From Parvibaculum sp. (GTDB lineage: Bacteria > Pseudomonadota > Alphaproteobacteria > Parvibaculales > Parvibaculaceae): 64,000 bases of DNA. The stretch lies in assembly GCF_030651915.1 (NCBI RefSeq), contig NZ_JAUSBV010000005.1, positions 496,001 through 560,000 on the forward strand. The letters run 5' to 3'. A program made the translations under genes and the position numbers. The notes beneath the pieces are model-generated. The model ran no database searches and had not been told where the DNA came from. It saw nothing but the letters and a program-made list of their open reading frames with translations. This document shows positions 18,462 to 27,025 of the stretch, piece by piece (the first letter of the stretch is position 1; each line of letters starts with the position of its first letter).

Positions 18462-18618
18462 TTGTGGGGCGACAATGCGCCTCACATCGCTCACGGGACG
18501 TGGCTTGCCGGTTCTGAAGCGGTACCGATTGCCGGCCCTGTGCGCGAGATCGTGAAGCGGCCGTGCCGGAGCCGCGCATATGCAGGCGGGGAACAATAGA
18601 TGGAGAATTCGGGTTGTC

Positions 18619-18693
18619 TGGCTGGGGCGGGAGGACTCGAACCTCCGAATGGCGGAATCAAAATCCGCTGCCTTACCACTTGGCTACGCCCCA
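18619..18693 (-). tRNA. tRNA-Gln (TTG)
   Basis: A 75-base cloverleaf on the minus strand: acceptor TGGGGCG pairs with CGCCCCA, the anticodon loop TTTTGAT gives anticodon TTG, the T-loop reads GGTTCGAGTCC, and CCA is encoded at the 3' end. Confidence 0.96.
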
Positions 18694-18852
18694 GCAGGCT
18701 CGGGAAGCCTACAGGGTTGGCCTCGCGCAATGTGGCGGAACATACCGGCATCGGCGGGGCCCCGCAACCGGCGCGCCGGGGCCCGGTTGCGGCCGGGAAT
18801 CGCCCTTGCGGGGCCCGGTTTTGGCGGCTATAACGCCGCCTCGAATTGGAAA

Positions 18853-18929
18853 CGGAGTGTGGCGCAGCCTGGTAGCGCACCTCGTTCGGGACGAGGGGGT
18901 CGGAGGTTCGAATCCTCTCACTCCGACCA
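18853..18929 (+). tRNA. tRNA-Pro (CGG)
   Basis: A 77-base cloverleaf: acceptor CGGAGTG pairs with CACTCCG, the anticodon stem CCTCG/CGAGG holds loop TTCGGGA with anticodon CGG, the T-loop reads GGTTCGAATCC, and CCA is encoded. No integrase or attachment-site duplication is seen next to it. The following 275 bases up to the transferase gene hold nothing recognisable. Confidence 0.96.
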
Positions 18930-19204
18930 ATGCGAAAAGATGACAGCTCCCTGTGGCCTGCGCCGGGCCGGGAGTCGTGTCTTTTTCAGACCTGCCGCGC
19001 GCGAAAATGCAGCTGAGACTGTCGGCCGTCACCTTCAGACGAGAGAGCCGACATCGTTTCATGGCGAGACATTCCCTGTTTCAGATGCTTACTATGCGGC
19101 TCCGGTTTTCGCTGTCGCGAGCGCGGGGAAGGTTGCCGGCAATAGACAATCCGCACCCGGAGACGCGAAAACCACCGCAACAAGGCTTCTATTGAGGAAA
19201 CGAC

Positions 19205-19840
19205 ATGTCCGTGGTCCTTTACGACTTCACCCTCGCACCGAGCCCGCGCCGCGCGCGCATTCTTCTCGCCGAGAAGGACATCGCGCATGAGACCGTGCAG
19301 ATCGACCTGATGAAGGCCGAGCAGCTTGGCGACGCCTACAGGGCGATCAATCCATCCTGCACGGTGCCGGCGCTGAAGCTCGAAAGCGGAACCGTGCTGA
19401 CCGAGAATATCGGCATCGCGGCCTGGGCCGATGCGGTGAAGCCCGAGCCGGCACTGCTCGGCTCGACGCCCGAGGAAAAGGGCCTCGTGCTGTCGTGGAA
19501 CGCGCGCATCGAATTCGAAGGCTTCATGCCGATCGCCGAGGTGCTGCGCAACACATCGAAGGGCATGGTCGGCCGCGCCCTGCCCGGCCCGCTCGACCTG
19601 CCGCAAATCCCCGAACTTGCAGAACGCGGCGCGCTGCGCCTGACGCGCTTCTTCGACATGCTGAACGCGCGTCTCAAGGGCCGCGACTTCATCGCCATCG
19701 ACCGCTATTCCTTCGCCGACATCACGGCGCTGGTCTGCGTCGATTTCGCCAAATGGGTCAAACACGAACCGAAGCCGGAACATGCCGATCTGTTGCGCTG
19801 GCATGCCGCAGCGTCGGCGCGGCCCAGCGCCAAGGCTTGA
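19205..19840 (+). CDS. Glutathione S-transferase family protein
   Basis: 211-residue two-domain cytosolic GST. The thioredoxin-like N-terminal part (residues 1-80) begins VVLYDFTLAPSPRRARILLAEK and has the cis-Pro motif CTVPALKLESGTVLTENIGI, where the ENI Glu would bind the glutathione gamma-glutamyl group. The C-terminal all-helical domain carries the N-capping motif YSFADITALVCVDF. It is a stand-alone gene with a good GAGGAAAC site. The substrate cannot be told; detoxification or isomerisation of electrophiles is typical. Confidence 0.88.
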   Translation: MSVVLYDFTLAPSPRRARILLAEKDIAHETVQIDLMKAEQLGDAYRAINPSCTVPALKLESGTVLTENIGIAAWADAVKPEPALLGSTPEEKGLVLSWNARIEFEGFMPIAEVLRNTSKGMVGRALPGPLDLPQIPELAERGALRLTRFFDMLNARLKGRDFIAIDRYSFADITALVCVDFAKWVKHEPKPEHADLLRWHAAASARPSAKA

Positions 19841-19899
19841 GCCCATGCTGAAACGGCCGGTTTGACTTCACTCTTTCCCGTCTTATGATGCGCCCGCTC

Positions 19900-20115
19900 G
19901 ATGGTTCCGAGCGTTCGTCCTTTGTGGCGGATGCGAGGAGGCAAGAGGGAACAGGGTGAGGCTTCGCCTGAAGCCGATGCCTTGGCTGCCCCCGCAACTG
20001 TAAGCGGCGAGGCCGCGTTCCACCTATGTCACTGGCGCAGCGCTCTTTCGGGAGTGACGGCCGGGAAGACGGAACGAGGCCGACGACCCGCGAGCCAGGA
20101 GACCTGCCACCGGGT
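19900..20115 (+). promoter_or_regulatory. Cobalamin (B12) riboswitch
   Basis: The leader of the TonB receptor gene carries the conserved adenosylcobalamin aptamer parts in order: GGGAACAGGGTGA, then GCTGCCCCCGCAACTGTAAG, CCGGGAAGACGG and the B12 box GCCAGGAGACCTGCC (20094-20108). Outer limits are approximate. The aptamer should repress the receptor gene when B12 is plentiful. The other 150 bases up to the start codon could hold the expression platform. No other feature is seen in the 427-base gap 19841-20267. Confidence 0.95.
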
Positions 20116-20267
20116 TCGTCATCTGCCGAGGGCCGGGGTGCGCCAGCGGGACGGTTGTGTCCTGCCGCATCCTCGCTTGCGTCCGGACTTTTCCGTTTCC
20201 TGTTTCTCCCCTTCTCCCGGCGCCATGCGGCCGGGGTTGGCCGCGCCAGAGACAGGGCACTCATCCA

Positions 20268-22259
20268 ATGAAACTCGCAAGCCGGGCGGCGATAGCCGCT
20301 CTCGTTCTACCGGTTTTCGCTGCAAGCGCGGCGCATGCCGACGACACGCCCGTTGCACCCGAAGTGCTGGTGACAGCCGGCGTCGAACCGCTGCCGACCA
20401 AGCAGGTTGCAAGTTCCTTCACGATCATCACGGCGGCGGACATCGAGACCTTTCAGTATCGCGACGTCGTCGATGCGTTGAAATCCGTTCCGGGCCTGCA
20501 TGTCGTGCAGTCCGGTTCGCGCGGTTCACAGACGTCGATCTTCACGCGCGGCGCCAGCTCCAACCAGACGCTGGTGATGGTCAACGGGCTGCCGGTCAAC
20601 GATCCGGCTTCGCCGGGCGGAGCCGCCAATCTCGCCAATATCCCGCTCGACAATGTCGAGCGCATCGAAGTGGTGCGCGGGCCGCAATCGGCGCTTTACG
20701 GCAGCCAGGCGATGGGCGGCGTCGTCAACATCATCACCAGGACGGGCGGCGAAAAGCCGGTCACGACGTTGCGCGTCGAAGGCGGAACGCTCGGGACGCT
20801 CAACACACATGCGAGCACCGGCGGCGCTACCGGCAATGTCGACTATTTCCTCTCGCTCTCGCGCGAAGCAACCAACGGTTCGGACGTGACGCCCGCCCGC
20901 CTTCGCGACGCGCGCGGCAAGGAGAAGGACGGCAACGAAGTCGTTTCGGCTTCCGGCCGCATCGGCGCAAAGCTCAACGAACATCTCAGCGTCTCTGCCT
21001 TCGTCCAGTACACGGATTCCGACACCGATATCGACGATGACGGCGCGACGGCAGGCTTCGTGCCTGTGTTCCAGAATTTCGACAGCACCTACCGATCGAA
21101 GCGGCTGCTCGTTTCGGGCGACGTCGCCGGCAGCTTCCTCGACAACAAATGGCGCCCCAAATTCTCGGTCGGTGTGACACAGTACAAGTCGCAACTCGAC
21201 GACAACCCCGATCCCGGCGGATCGATCTATCTCGCCGATGTCGAATACAAAGGGCAGACGGTCGTCGCGCGCTTCGAGAACGCGCTCGACATTCACCCGC
21301 AGCACCTTCTGACATTCGGCGGCAGCTATATGCGGGACGACTATTCGTCGAATGGATTGCGCGACTTCGGCGGTTTCGTCGTCACATCGACGTCGGATGC
21401 CGATGCCGACGCCTTTGCAGTCTATGCGGCCGATCACATGAATTTCGGCGAGCGCTTCTTCGCCACGGTCAGCCTGCATCACGACATGCCGGACGATTTG
21501 AAGAACCACACCTCGTACACTGTCGCGCCGGGCTACTATCATCCGGAAACGGATACGCGCCTGACTGCGAGCTACGGCACCGGCTTCAAGACGCCGTCTC
21601 TCTATCAGCGCTACGGCAACGAGTTCAGCGCCTTTCTCGGCTTCCCTGCCGGGCAGTATACCGGCAACCCGAACCTCAAGCCCGAGACGAGCCGGGGCTG
21701 GGAAGTCGGGATCGAACAGGGACTTGCCGGCGGCAAGGCGCGCGCCGGCGCGACCTGGTTTGAAAGCCGGGTCAAGGACGCCATCGAAATCATCTTCGAT
21801 CCGTTCACGGGCGATTCCACCGCCGCCAATCTCCGGCGTTTCGACGTCAAGGGGTTCGAAAGCTTCATCGAGATAACGCCGATCGAGCGGCTCACCGCGC
21901 GCATCGACTACACATGGATGTCGCTCGACACCAACACGGCGGCGGTCGTCGGCGCGCTCACCCGCCGGCCCCGCCACGAGATCGGCTTCACCGCGAGCTG
22001 GCAGCCCCGGGATGGCACGGTTTTCGCGACCAATGTGCAATGGGTCGACCCCGACCGCGACATTCCGCGCGACGGCTTCGGCTTCTATGTCTACCCCGCG
22101 TCCTACACAATCGTGAACGTCGCGGCCTCGCATCGGTTGACGGAGAGCATCCAGTTGACGGCGCGGATCAACAACCTGCTCGACAAGACCTATGAACCGG
22201 CGCACGGCCTCGAAGCACCGGGTATCGAGGCGCTTGCCGGCATCGCGTTCTCGTTCTGA
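20268..22259 (+). CDS. btuB: TonB-dependent vitamin B12 receptor (BtuB-like)
   Basis: 663-residue outer-membrane receptor expected to import cobalamin with energy from TonB-ExbBD. It has a signal peptide MKLASRAAIAALVLPVFAASAAHA, a TonB-box-like PEVLVTA, and a plug domain (about residues 35-150) with NGLPVNDP, IPLDNVERIEVVRGPQSALYG and GGVVNIIT. The 22-strand barrel ends in RINNLLDKTYEP and a terminal Phe (GIAFSF). ATG 20268 is preferred over a GTG at 20157 because the signal peptide begins there. The B12 riboswitch in its leader gives the substrate. No btuFCD or cobalamin synthesis genes lie next to it. A terminator follows. Confidence 0.92.
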   Translation: MKLASRAAIAALVLPVFAASAAHADDTPVAPEVLVTAGVEPLPTKQVASSFTIITAADIETFQYRDVVDALKSVPGLHVVQSGSRGSQTSIFTRGASSNQTLVMVNGLPVNDPASPGGAANLANIPLDNVERIEVVRGPQSALYGSQAMGGVVNIITRTGGEKPVTTLRVEGGTLGTLNTHASTGGATGNVDYFLSLSREATNGSDVTPARLRDARGKEKDGNEVVSASGRIGAKLNEHLSVSAFVQYTDSDTDIDDDGATAGFVPVFQNFDSTYRSKRLLVSGDVAGSFLDNKWRPKFSVGVTQYKSQLDDNPDPGGSIYLADVEYKGQTVVARFENALDIHPQHLLTFGGSYMRDDYSSNGLRDFGGFVVTSTSDADADAFAVYAADHMNFGERFFATVSLHHDMPDDLKNHTSYTVAPGYYHPETDTRLTASYGTGFKTPSLYQRYGNEFSAFLGFPAGQYTGNPNLKPETSRGWEVGIEQGLAGGKARAGATWFESRVKDAIEIIFDPFTGDSTAANLRRFDVKGFESFIEITPIERLTARIDYTWMSLDTNTAAVVGALTRRPRHEIGFTASWQPRDGTVFATNVQWVDPDRDIPRDGFGFYVYPASYTIVNVAASHRLTESIQLTARINNLLDKTYEPAHGLEAPGIEALAGIAFSF

Positions 22260-22275
22260 ACGGCGCACAAACGGG

Positions 22276-22306
22276 AAAGGCGCGGGAGATATCCCGCGCC
22301 TTTTTC
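22276..22306. terminator. Rho-independent terminator (possibly bidirectional)
   Basis: A perfect stem AAAGGCGCGGGA / TCCCGCGCCTTT with a GATA loop is followed by TTTTTC on the + strand, between btuB and the convergent crotonase gene. The A-rich flank may let it serve the minus strand too. Confidence 0.88.
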
Positions 22307-22321
22307 ATTCGATAATACGCT

Positions 22322-23170
22322 TCAGCGCCCGGTGAAATTCGCCGTGCGTTTTTCGACGAAATGCGCGACGCCTTCCTTGAAGTCCTCGCTCGAAAAGCTC
22401 TTCTGCATTTCGCTGTCGCCGATGGCGAGCGCATCGTTGAAATTCTGGAACAGCGCCTTCCAGATCTGCGCCTTCATCACCGCCATCGAGCGTGGCGAGA
22501 CCGTCGCCGCCAGCATCTTCGCGTAGTCCATGACGTTGGCCATGAAGTTTTCCTGCGGGAAAACCTTGTTGACGAGGCCCATCTCGGCGGCATCCGCAGC
22601 CGAGACCTTGCGTGCCGACAGCAGCAGGTCAAGCGCATTCGCAGGGCCGACCAGATGCGGCAAGAGCCACGATACGCCGTGCTCGGCGATCAGGCCGCGG
22701 CTGGCAAAGGCGGTGGTGAATTTCGCTTCCGAGCCCGCAAAACGCATATCGGCATAGAGCGCGACGACGAGGCCGAGACCAGCGGCCGGACCGTTGATCG
22801 CGGCGATGATGGGCTTCTTCACCTGCATCAGATAGCCGAAACGGCCGCCGTAATGGGGGCTGACGTCCGGGCCAAGGCCACTATTGAAGTCGAATGTCTC
22901 CTCGCGCGCGGCGGTCGCCAGTTCGCGGTCTTCCCAATTTCCGGGTTTGATCGACTGCAGCAAGTTCATGTCGGCGCCGGCGCAGAAGCCGCGGCCAGCA
23001 CCCGTGATCACGATAACGCGCACCTCTTCGTCGGCGACCGCAGCGGCCATGGCGCGTTTCAGGCTTTTCTCCATTGCCGCCGTCCAGGCGTTGAGACGGT
23101 CCGGACGGTTCAGCGTCATCAACGCGACGCGATCCTTCACTTCATATGTCAGGTCTTCGTAGCCGCTCAT
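22322..23170 (-). CDS. Enoyl-CoA hydratase/isomerase family protein
   Basis: 282-residue crotonase. Visible motifs are MTLNRPDRLNAW, GAGRGFCAGADM, AAINGPAAGLGLVVALYADMRFA (oxyanion hole), and RGLIAEHGVSWLLP, whose Glu would be catalytic. It is likely to hydrate or isomerise an enoyl-CoA in beta-oxidation. The ATG at 23170 has a GGGAGGAAAG site. It is divergent from another crotonase (23277), and the two share a promoter region of only 106 bases, which suggests joint regulation. The exact substrate is not known. Confidence 0.87.
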   Translation of the reverse strand: MSGYEDLTYEVKDRVALMTLNRPDRLNAWTAAMEKSLKRAMAAAVADEEVRVIVITGAGRGFCAGADMNLLQSIKPGNWEDRELATAAREETFDFNSGLGPDVSPHYGGRFGYLMQVKKPIIAAINGPAAGLGLVVALYADMRFAGSEAKFTTAFASRGLIAEHGVSWLLPHLVGPANALDLLLSARKVSAADAAEMGLVNKVFPQENFMANVMDYAKMLAATVSPRSMAVMKAQIWKALFQNFNDALAIGDSEMQKSFSSEDFKEGVAHFVEKRTANFTGR

Positions 23171-23276
23171 TCTTTCCTCCCTCGATTTCGGCGTTTGTCT
23201 TTCATGGCGATGCCGTTTGGGCCAGTATAGGCTGAAGCGCGCCGGGTTTTCGAGATGCGCAGCGGGAGGAAACCGG

Positions 23277-24083
23277 ATGGCCGAATTCAGCGAGATTCTC
23301 TTCGAAACGCCCGAGCCGCATATCGCGCGGGTGACGCTTAACCGTCCGGCCCAGATGAACGCCTATACGACGCGGCTCTGCGAGGAGCTTGTCGAGGCGA
23401 TTGAAATCTATCTGCGCGACGACGAATTGCGCTGCCTGATCCTGACCGGTGCGGGCCGCGGCTTCTGTTCGGGCGGCGACATCAGCGGTGCCGACGACCA
23501 TCATGCCGAGTTGATGGCCTTGCAACTTTCACATGGCCGCGAAATGCGCGACGGTATGCATCGCGTGATCCTGGCGCTTTCCCGCCTCGACAAGCCAACC
23601 ATCGCGATGGTCAACGGACCGGCCGTCGCTGGCGGCCTGACGCTGGCGCTCGCCTGCGATCTCAGGATCGCCGCCGACACGGCCAAGCTCGGCGATACCT
23701 CCGGACGCTTCGGCCTGTTGCCGGACGAAGGCGGCGCCTGGCTCTTCCCGCGCTTCATGGGGCTCGACCTGGCGCTCAAGATGACCATGTTGGCCGAGGT
23801 CTACAGCGCGCTCGAGGCGGAAGATCTGGGCCTCGTCACCGAAGTCGTGCCCGCCGCCGGGCTCGAGGCCCGTGTGATGGAGCTTGCCCGCGAGTTTGCG
23901 CTCAGGGCGCCGCTCGCCGTCCGGCTCGCCAAGTCGATGATGATGCGCGGCCAGGGCATGACCCTCGAACAATCGCTGGGCGATGCAGCCCTGTCGGTGA
24001 TGATTGCCAATCCGAGCGCCGATGTACGAGAAGGCGTGAAGGCCTTTTTCGACAAGCGAATGCCCAAATTCAAGGGCAAGTAG
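23277..24083 (+). CDS. Enoyl-CoA hydratase/isomerase family protein
   Basis: 268-residue crotonase starting at ATG 23277 with a strong GGGAGGA site. Motifs are VTLNRPAQMNAYT, GAGRGFCSGGDISG, AMVNGPAVAGGLTLALACDLRIA and SGRFGLLPDEGGAWLFPRFMG. The usual first catalytic Glu position is not clear; PDEGG gives the second. It ends KAFFDKRMPKFKGK, a typical C-terminal helix. Probably part of fatty-acid or amino-acid-derived acyl-CoA oxidation. It is divergent from its relative at 22322-23170. Confidence 0.87.
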   Translation: MAEFSEILFETPEPHIARVTLNRPAQMNAYTTRLCEELVEAIEIYLRDDELRCLILTGAGRGFCSGGDISGADDHHAELMALQLSHGREMRDGMHRVILALSRLDKPTIAMVNGPAVAGGLTLALACDLRIAADTAKLGDTSGRFGLLPDEGGAWLFPRFMGLDLALKMTMLAEVYSALEAEDLGLVTEVVPAAGLEARVMELAREFALRAPLAVRLAKSMMMRGQGMTLEQSLGDAALSVMIANPSADVREGVKAFFDKRMPKFKGK

Positions 24084-24155
24084 GACCAATCCTGCGACAA
24101 GATGTACGAAAACCGTCCTTGGCGCGGCCGTGGCGGCGGCGGTAGACTGCGGCTT

Positions 24156-24551
24156 ATGGGGATTTCGGGAACATATATAGAGCGGGGCGCGGGCCGGATT
24201 GGCGTTGCGCATATGCTCGCTTTCCTCGCCCTCATCGCCCATATCGCCCTGCCGACGGCGCTGCAGATCGCAGGCCCGACGACGCAGGGCTTGTTCGAGA
24301 CGGTCATCTGCGCCGGCGGTGAAAACAAGACCGTCTATATGGACGCCGAGGGCAACCCGGTCGAGCCGGCGCCTGCCGGCACATCGCATGATTGCAATTC
24401 CTGCCTGCATCATTGCGGCGCGATGATTGCGTCGACATTTGCCTATGCCGCGCCGGGTTGGACACTGCCGACGATCGCCGCACCGATCGCCTATCTTGCC
24501 GCAAGCGTCGCTGCGAGATCCGTTCAGCCTCGCGCACCACCTGCCGCCTGA
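24156..24551 (+). CDS. DUF2946-like membrane or exported protein
   Basis: 131 residues from ATG 24156; a start at 24213 (MLAFLALIAHIALP) is also possible. An N-terminal hydrophobic signal or anchor is followed by VICAGGENKTVYMD and the Cys/His-rich CNSCLHHCGAM, then a second hydrophobic segment APIAYLAASVAA. This layout (signal, IC-GG, CxxC with His) resembles DUF2946 proteins that accompany copper-type TonB receptors and YcnI. Here a receptor remnant and a YcnI-like gene follow, which supports a metal, probably copper, link. The family call is moderately sure; the function is unknown. Confidence 0.6.
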   Translation: MGISGTYIERGAGRIGVAHMLAFLALIAHIALPTALQIAGPTTQGLFETVICAGGENKTVYMDAEGNPVEPAPAGTSHDCNSCLHHCGAMIASTFAYAAPGWTLPTIAAPIAYLAASVAARSVQPRAPPAA

Positions 24552-24618
24552 TCCCGCGGAATTCTCACTCGATTTTAGATCATGCGCACCCCCTGCCTTC
24601 TCGCAGCGGCGCGCATCA

Positions 24619-25104
24619 GTGCTGGCTGGGTTCACGTCCTTCTCATCCACGCTTTCCCGCGGCGGCGCGGCGCTTGCCGTTCTTGCCGCCGTCCCTCCCG
24701 CTCTTGCCGACGGATTTGATCCCGCCACCGGCATTTTCTTCGACGGCGATCCGGTCTATGGCTCCAACAAACTTGCCGGCATGCCGCCCCACGTCTATGC
24801 GGCGGCCTTGCGCTACCGCTCGGTTGCCGGCTGGGACATCGCACCGAAGCTCGAATGGGTGCCCGACGGCGGTTACGTCGATTACGCCAACCGATTGAAG
24901 GCGCCGGGCTACGCGACGCTCGGTTTGGATGGCGGCGTCGATATCGCGCCGGGTGTCCGTGCGTTCTTCGACGCGCGCAACCTGACCGACAAGCGCTACG
25001 TCTCGACCTACAGCACCATCACCGATGCTGCGCTCGTTCCCACCAATGTCTTCTATCCGGGTGAGGGGCGCAGCTTCTTCGCCGGACTGAAGATCTCTTT
25101 CTAG
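24619..25104 (+). pseudogene. Truncated TonB-dependent receptor (C-terminal barrel remnant)
   Basis: The frame encodes only the last strands of a TonB-dependent receptor: SNKLAGMPPHVYAAALRYRS, then YVDYANRLKAPGYATLGLDG, FFDARNLTDKRYVSTYST and the terminal FFAGLKISF. From a GTG at 24619 it begins with a stretch that still looks like an export signal (GGAALAVLAAVPPALADG), so a signal peptide seems joined in frame to the barrel end while the plug and about 500 residues are missing. An internal deletion of a copper- or siderophore-type receptor explains this best. The stop overlaps the ribosome site of the next gene, so an operon structure is kept. Whether the short protein is made is unknown. 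Confidence 0.68.
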
Positions 25105-25115
25105 GAGAAACGAAC

Positions 25116-25646
25116 ATGAGAAGAGCCGCATTGGCATTCGGGCTGGCGGTATCGTTTGCCGCCCCCGCCTCCGCTCACGTCACGCTCGACAAGAGCGAGG
25201 CGGCTGCCGGGAGCTACTACAAGGCCAACTTCCGCGTGCCACATGGCTGCGACGGGGCGGCGACGACGCGCATTTCTATCCGCATTCCCGAAGGCGTCAT
25301 CGCCATCAAGCCGCAGCCGAAGCCCGGCTGGGTCGAGACGACGCGCAAGGCCAAATATGCGCGGGCTTACGAGAACCACGGCAAGGCGGTTACCGAAGGT
25401 GTCGTCGAGGTGACATGGGAGGGGGGACCGTTGGCCGACGACCGCTTCGACGAGTTCGCGTTTCTTGCCAAACTGCCCGGCGACCCCGAAATCATGGCGC
25501 TGTTTTTCCCGGTCGCGCAGGGTTGCACCGAAGGGACCATTGTCTGGGACCAGTTCCCGGTGCCCGGCGCCGATCCCCACAGCCTTCCTTACCCGGCGCC
25601 GTCGCTGAAGCTCAACCACGGCGCAAGTGGCCACGCACATCATTGA
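25116..25646 (+). CDS. YcnI-like (DUF1775) copper-associated protein
   Basis: 176-residue exported protein: signal MRRAALAFGLAVSFAAPASA, then HVTLDKSEAAAGSYYKANFRV, the mature N-terminal His being the metal ligand in the YcnI family, IRIPEGVIAIKPQPKPGW, and a His-rich tail HGASGHAHH. YcnI-domain proteins bind copper with the amino-terminal His and neighbouring acidic or Trp residues. It lacks the usual C-terminal membrane anchor. An AGGAGAAA site overlaps the stop of the receptor remnant, so they are one operon. A role in copper handling in the periplasm is inferred. Confidence 0.85.
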   Translation: MRRAALAFGLAVSFAAPASAHVTLDKSEAAAGSYYKANFRVPHGCDGAATTRISIRIPEGVIAIKPQPKPGWVETTRKAKYARAYENHGKAVTEGVVEVTWEGGPLADDRFDEFAFLAKLPGDPEIMALFFPVAQGCTEGTIVWDQFPVPGADPHSLPYPAPSLKLNHGASGHAHH

Positions 25647-25701
25647 TGCCGCCGCCGTACGATCTGCTAATCTTCCTCGCTCAACCGAGGGGAGAAGACG
25701 G

Positions 25702-26937
25702 ATGGGCACGACGATGCCGGAAAAAGGCACGGACTGGGCGGCGCTGAAAGCCGAGATGACGGACCGCGCGCAGGGCGACGTCAAATGGCGCGACGGCAAG
25801 ACCGCCGTCTATGTCTTCAATGCCGGGCCCGACGTCGCCGAGGTGCAGAAGGAAGCCTATACGATGTTCATGTCCGAGAACGGGCTTGGACCGCTGGCCT
25901 TTCCGAGCCTGAAACGGATGGAAGACGAGGTCGTGGCAATGGGCCTCTCGCTTCTCCATGCGCCCGAAGGCGGCGCCGGCAACATTACCTCGGGCGGCAC
26001 GGATTCGATCACCATGGCGGTCAAGACCGCGCGCGACTATGCGCGCAAGGAAAAGGGCGTCGCCGGGCCCTGCAACATCGTCGCGCCGTGGTCGGCGCAT
26101 CCGGCTTTCGACAAGGCGGCGAAGATGATGGAGATCGAAATCCGGCGCGTCCCTTGCGCCGATCTCGTGGCCGATGTCGCGGCGATGGAGCAGGCGGCCG
26201 ACGCCAACACCATCATGCTGGTCGGCTCGGCGCCCTGCTTTCCCTACGGGTTGATCGATCCGATCGAAGCGCTCGGCACAATGGCGGCGCGCAAGAAGCT
26301 CTGGCTTCATGTCGATGCCTGTGTCGGCGGTTATATCGCGCCCTTCGTGCGCATGAACGGCGCCGACATTCCGCCTTTCGACTTCGAGGTGCCGGCCGTG
26401 CATTCGATGTCGGCCGATCTGCACAAATACGGCTATTGCGCCAAGGGCGCTTCGACGGTTCTGTTCCGCTCGGAATCGTTGCGTGCCCACATGATCTTCG
26501 ACTGCGCCGACTGGCCGGGCGGACGGATGGTGACGCCGACGCTGGCCGGCACGCGGCCCGGCGGGGCGATTGCGGCGGCCTGGGCGGTGATGAATTTCCT
26601 CGGCGTCGAAGGCTACCGCGCCAAGCACAAGCTGGTCACCGATGCGCGGGCGGCGATCGAGGCCGGCGTCACGAAGCTCGGCTTCCGCATTCTCGGGCGA
26701 CCGCAGCTTGGCCTGATCGCCTTTACCCATGACGAGGTCGACCCCTTCGCCGTCTGGGGCAAGCTGTTCGAGCGCGGCTGGTTTACGAGCCTGACGACGG
26801 AGCCGAAGGGTCTGCATCTGATGTTGTCGCCCTTTCATGCGCAGGTGACGGATACCTATCTCGCCGATCTCGAATGGGCGCTCGGCGAGGTGAAGGCCGG
26901 CAATGCCGGCAAGAAGCGCGAGGCGCGGTATAGCTGA
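25702..26937 (+). CDS. PLP-dependent decarboxylase / sphingosine-1-phosphate-lyase-like
   Basis: 411-residue group II PLP enzyme. The start at 25702 is set by a GGGGAGAAG site. Motifs are ITSGGTDSITMAVKTARDYA for phosphate binding, LHVDACVGGYIAPF (Asp for the pyridine nitrogen) and HSMSADLHKYGYCAKGASTV, with the Schiff-base Lys near residue 245. These match the sphingosine-1-phosphate lyase branch more than glutamate decarboxylase. The substrate in bacteria could be a phosphorylated long-chain base or an amino acid. An acyl-CoA ligase follows after 88 bases on the same strand. Confidence 0.82.
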   Translation: MGTTMPEKGTDWAALKAEMTDRAQGDVKWRDGKTAVYVFNAGPDVAEVQKEAYTMFMSENGLGPLAFPSLKRMEDEVVAMGLSLLHAPEGGAGNITSGGTDSITMAVKTARDYARKEKGVAGPCNIVAPWSAHPAFDKAAKMMEIEIRRVPCADLVADVAAMEQAADANTIMLVGSAPCFPYGLIDPIEALGTMAARKKLWLHVDACVGGYIAPFVRMNGADIPPFDFEVPAVHSMSADLHKYGYCAKGASTVLFRSESLRAHMIFDCADWPGGRMVTPTLAGTRPGGAIAAAWAVMNFLGVEGYRAKHKLVTDARAAIEAGVTKLGFRILGRPQLGLIAFTHDEVDPFAVWGKLFERGWFTSLTTEPKGLHLMLSPFHAQVTDTYLADLEWALGEVKAGNAGKKREARYS

Positions 26938-27025
26938 CGCAACGTCAACCCCGGCGAACCCCATGACAGGGCCGCCAGCGCTGCTACACTCCGGCCAACG
27001 AAAAATGTCATCCGGGGAGGCGACG

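Noticed and set aside
18853-18929. tRNA-Pro as attachment site of an integrated element
   Set aside because: No integrase follows and no second copy of the tRNA end was seen in the window.
20526-22268. A 580-codon frame on the minus strand
   Set aside because: It is antisense to the B12 receptor, which has plug and barrel motifs and a riboswitch.
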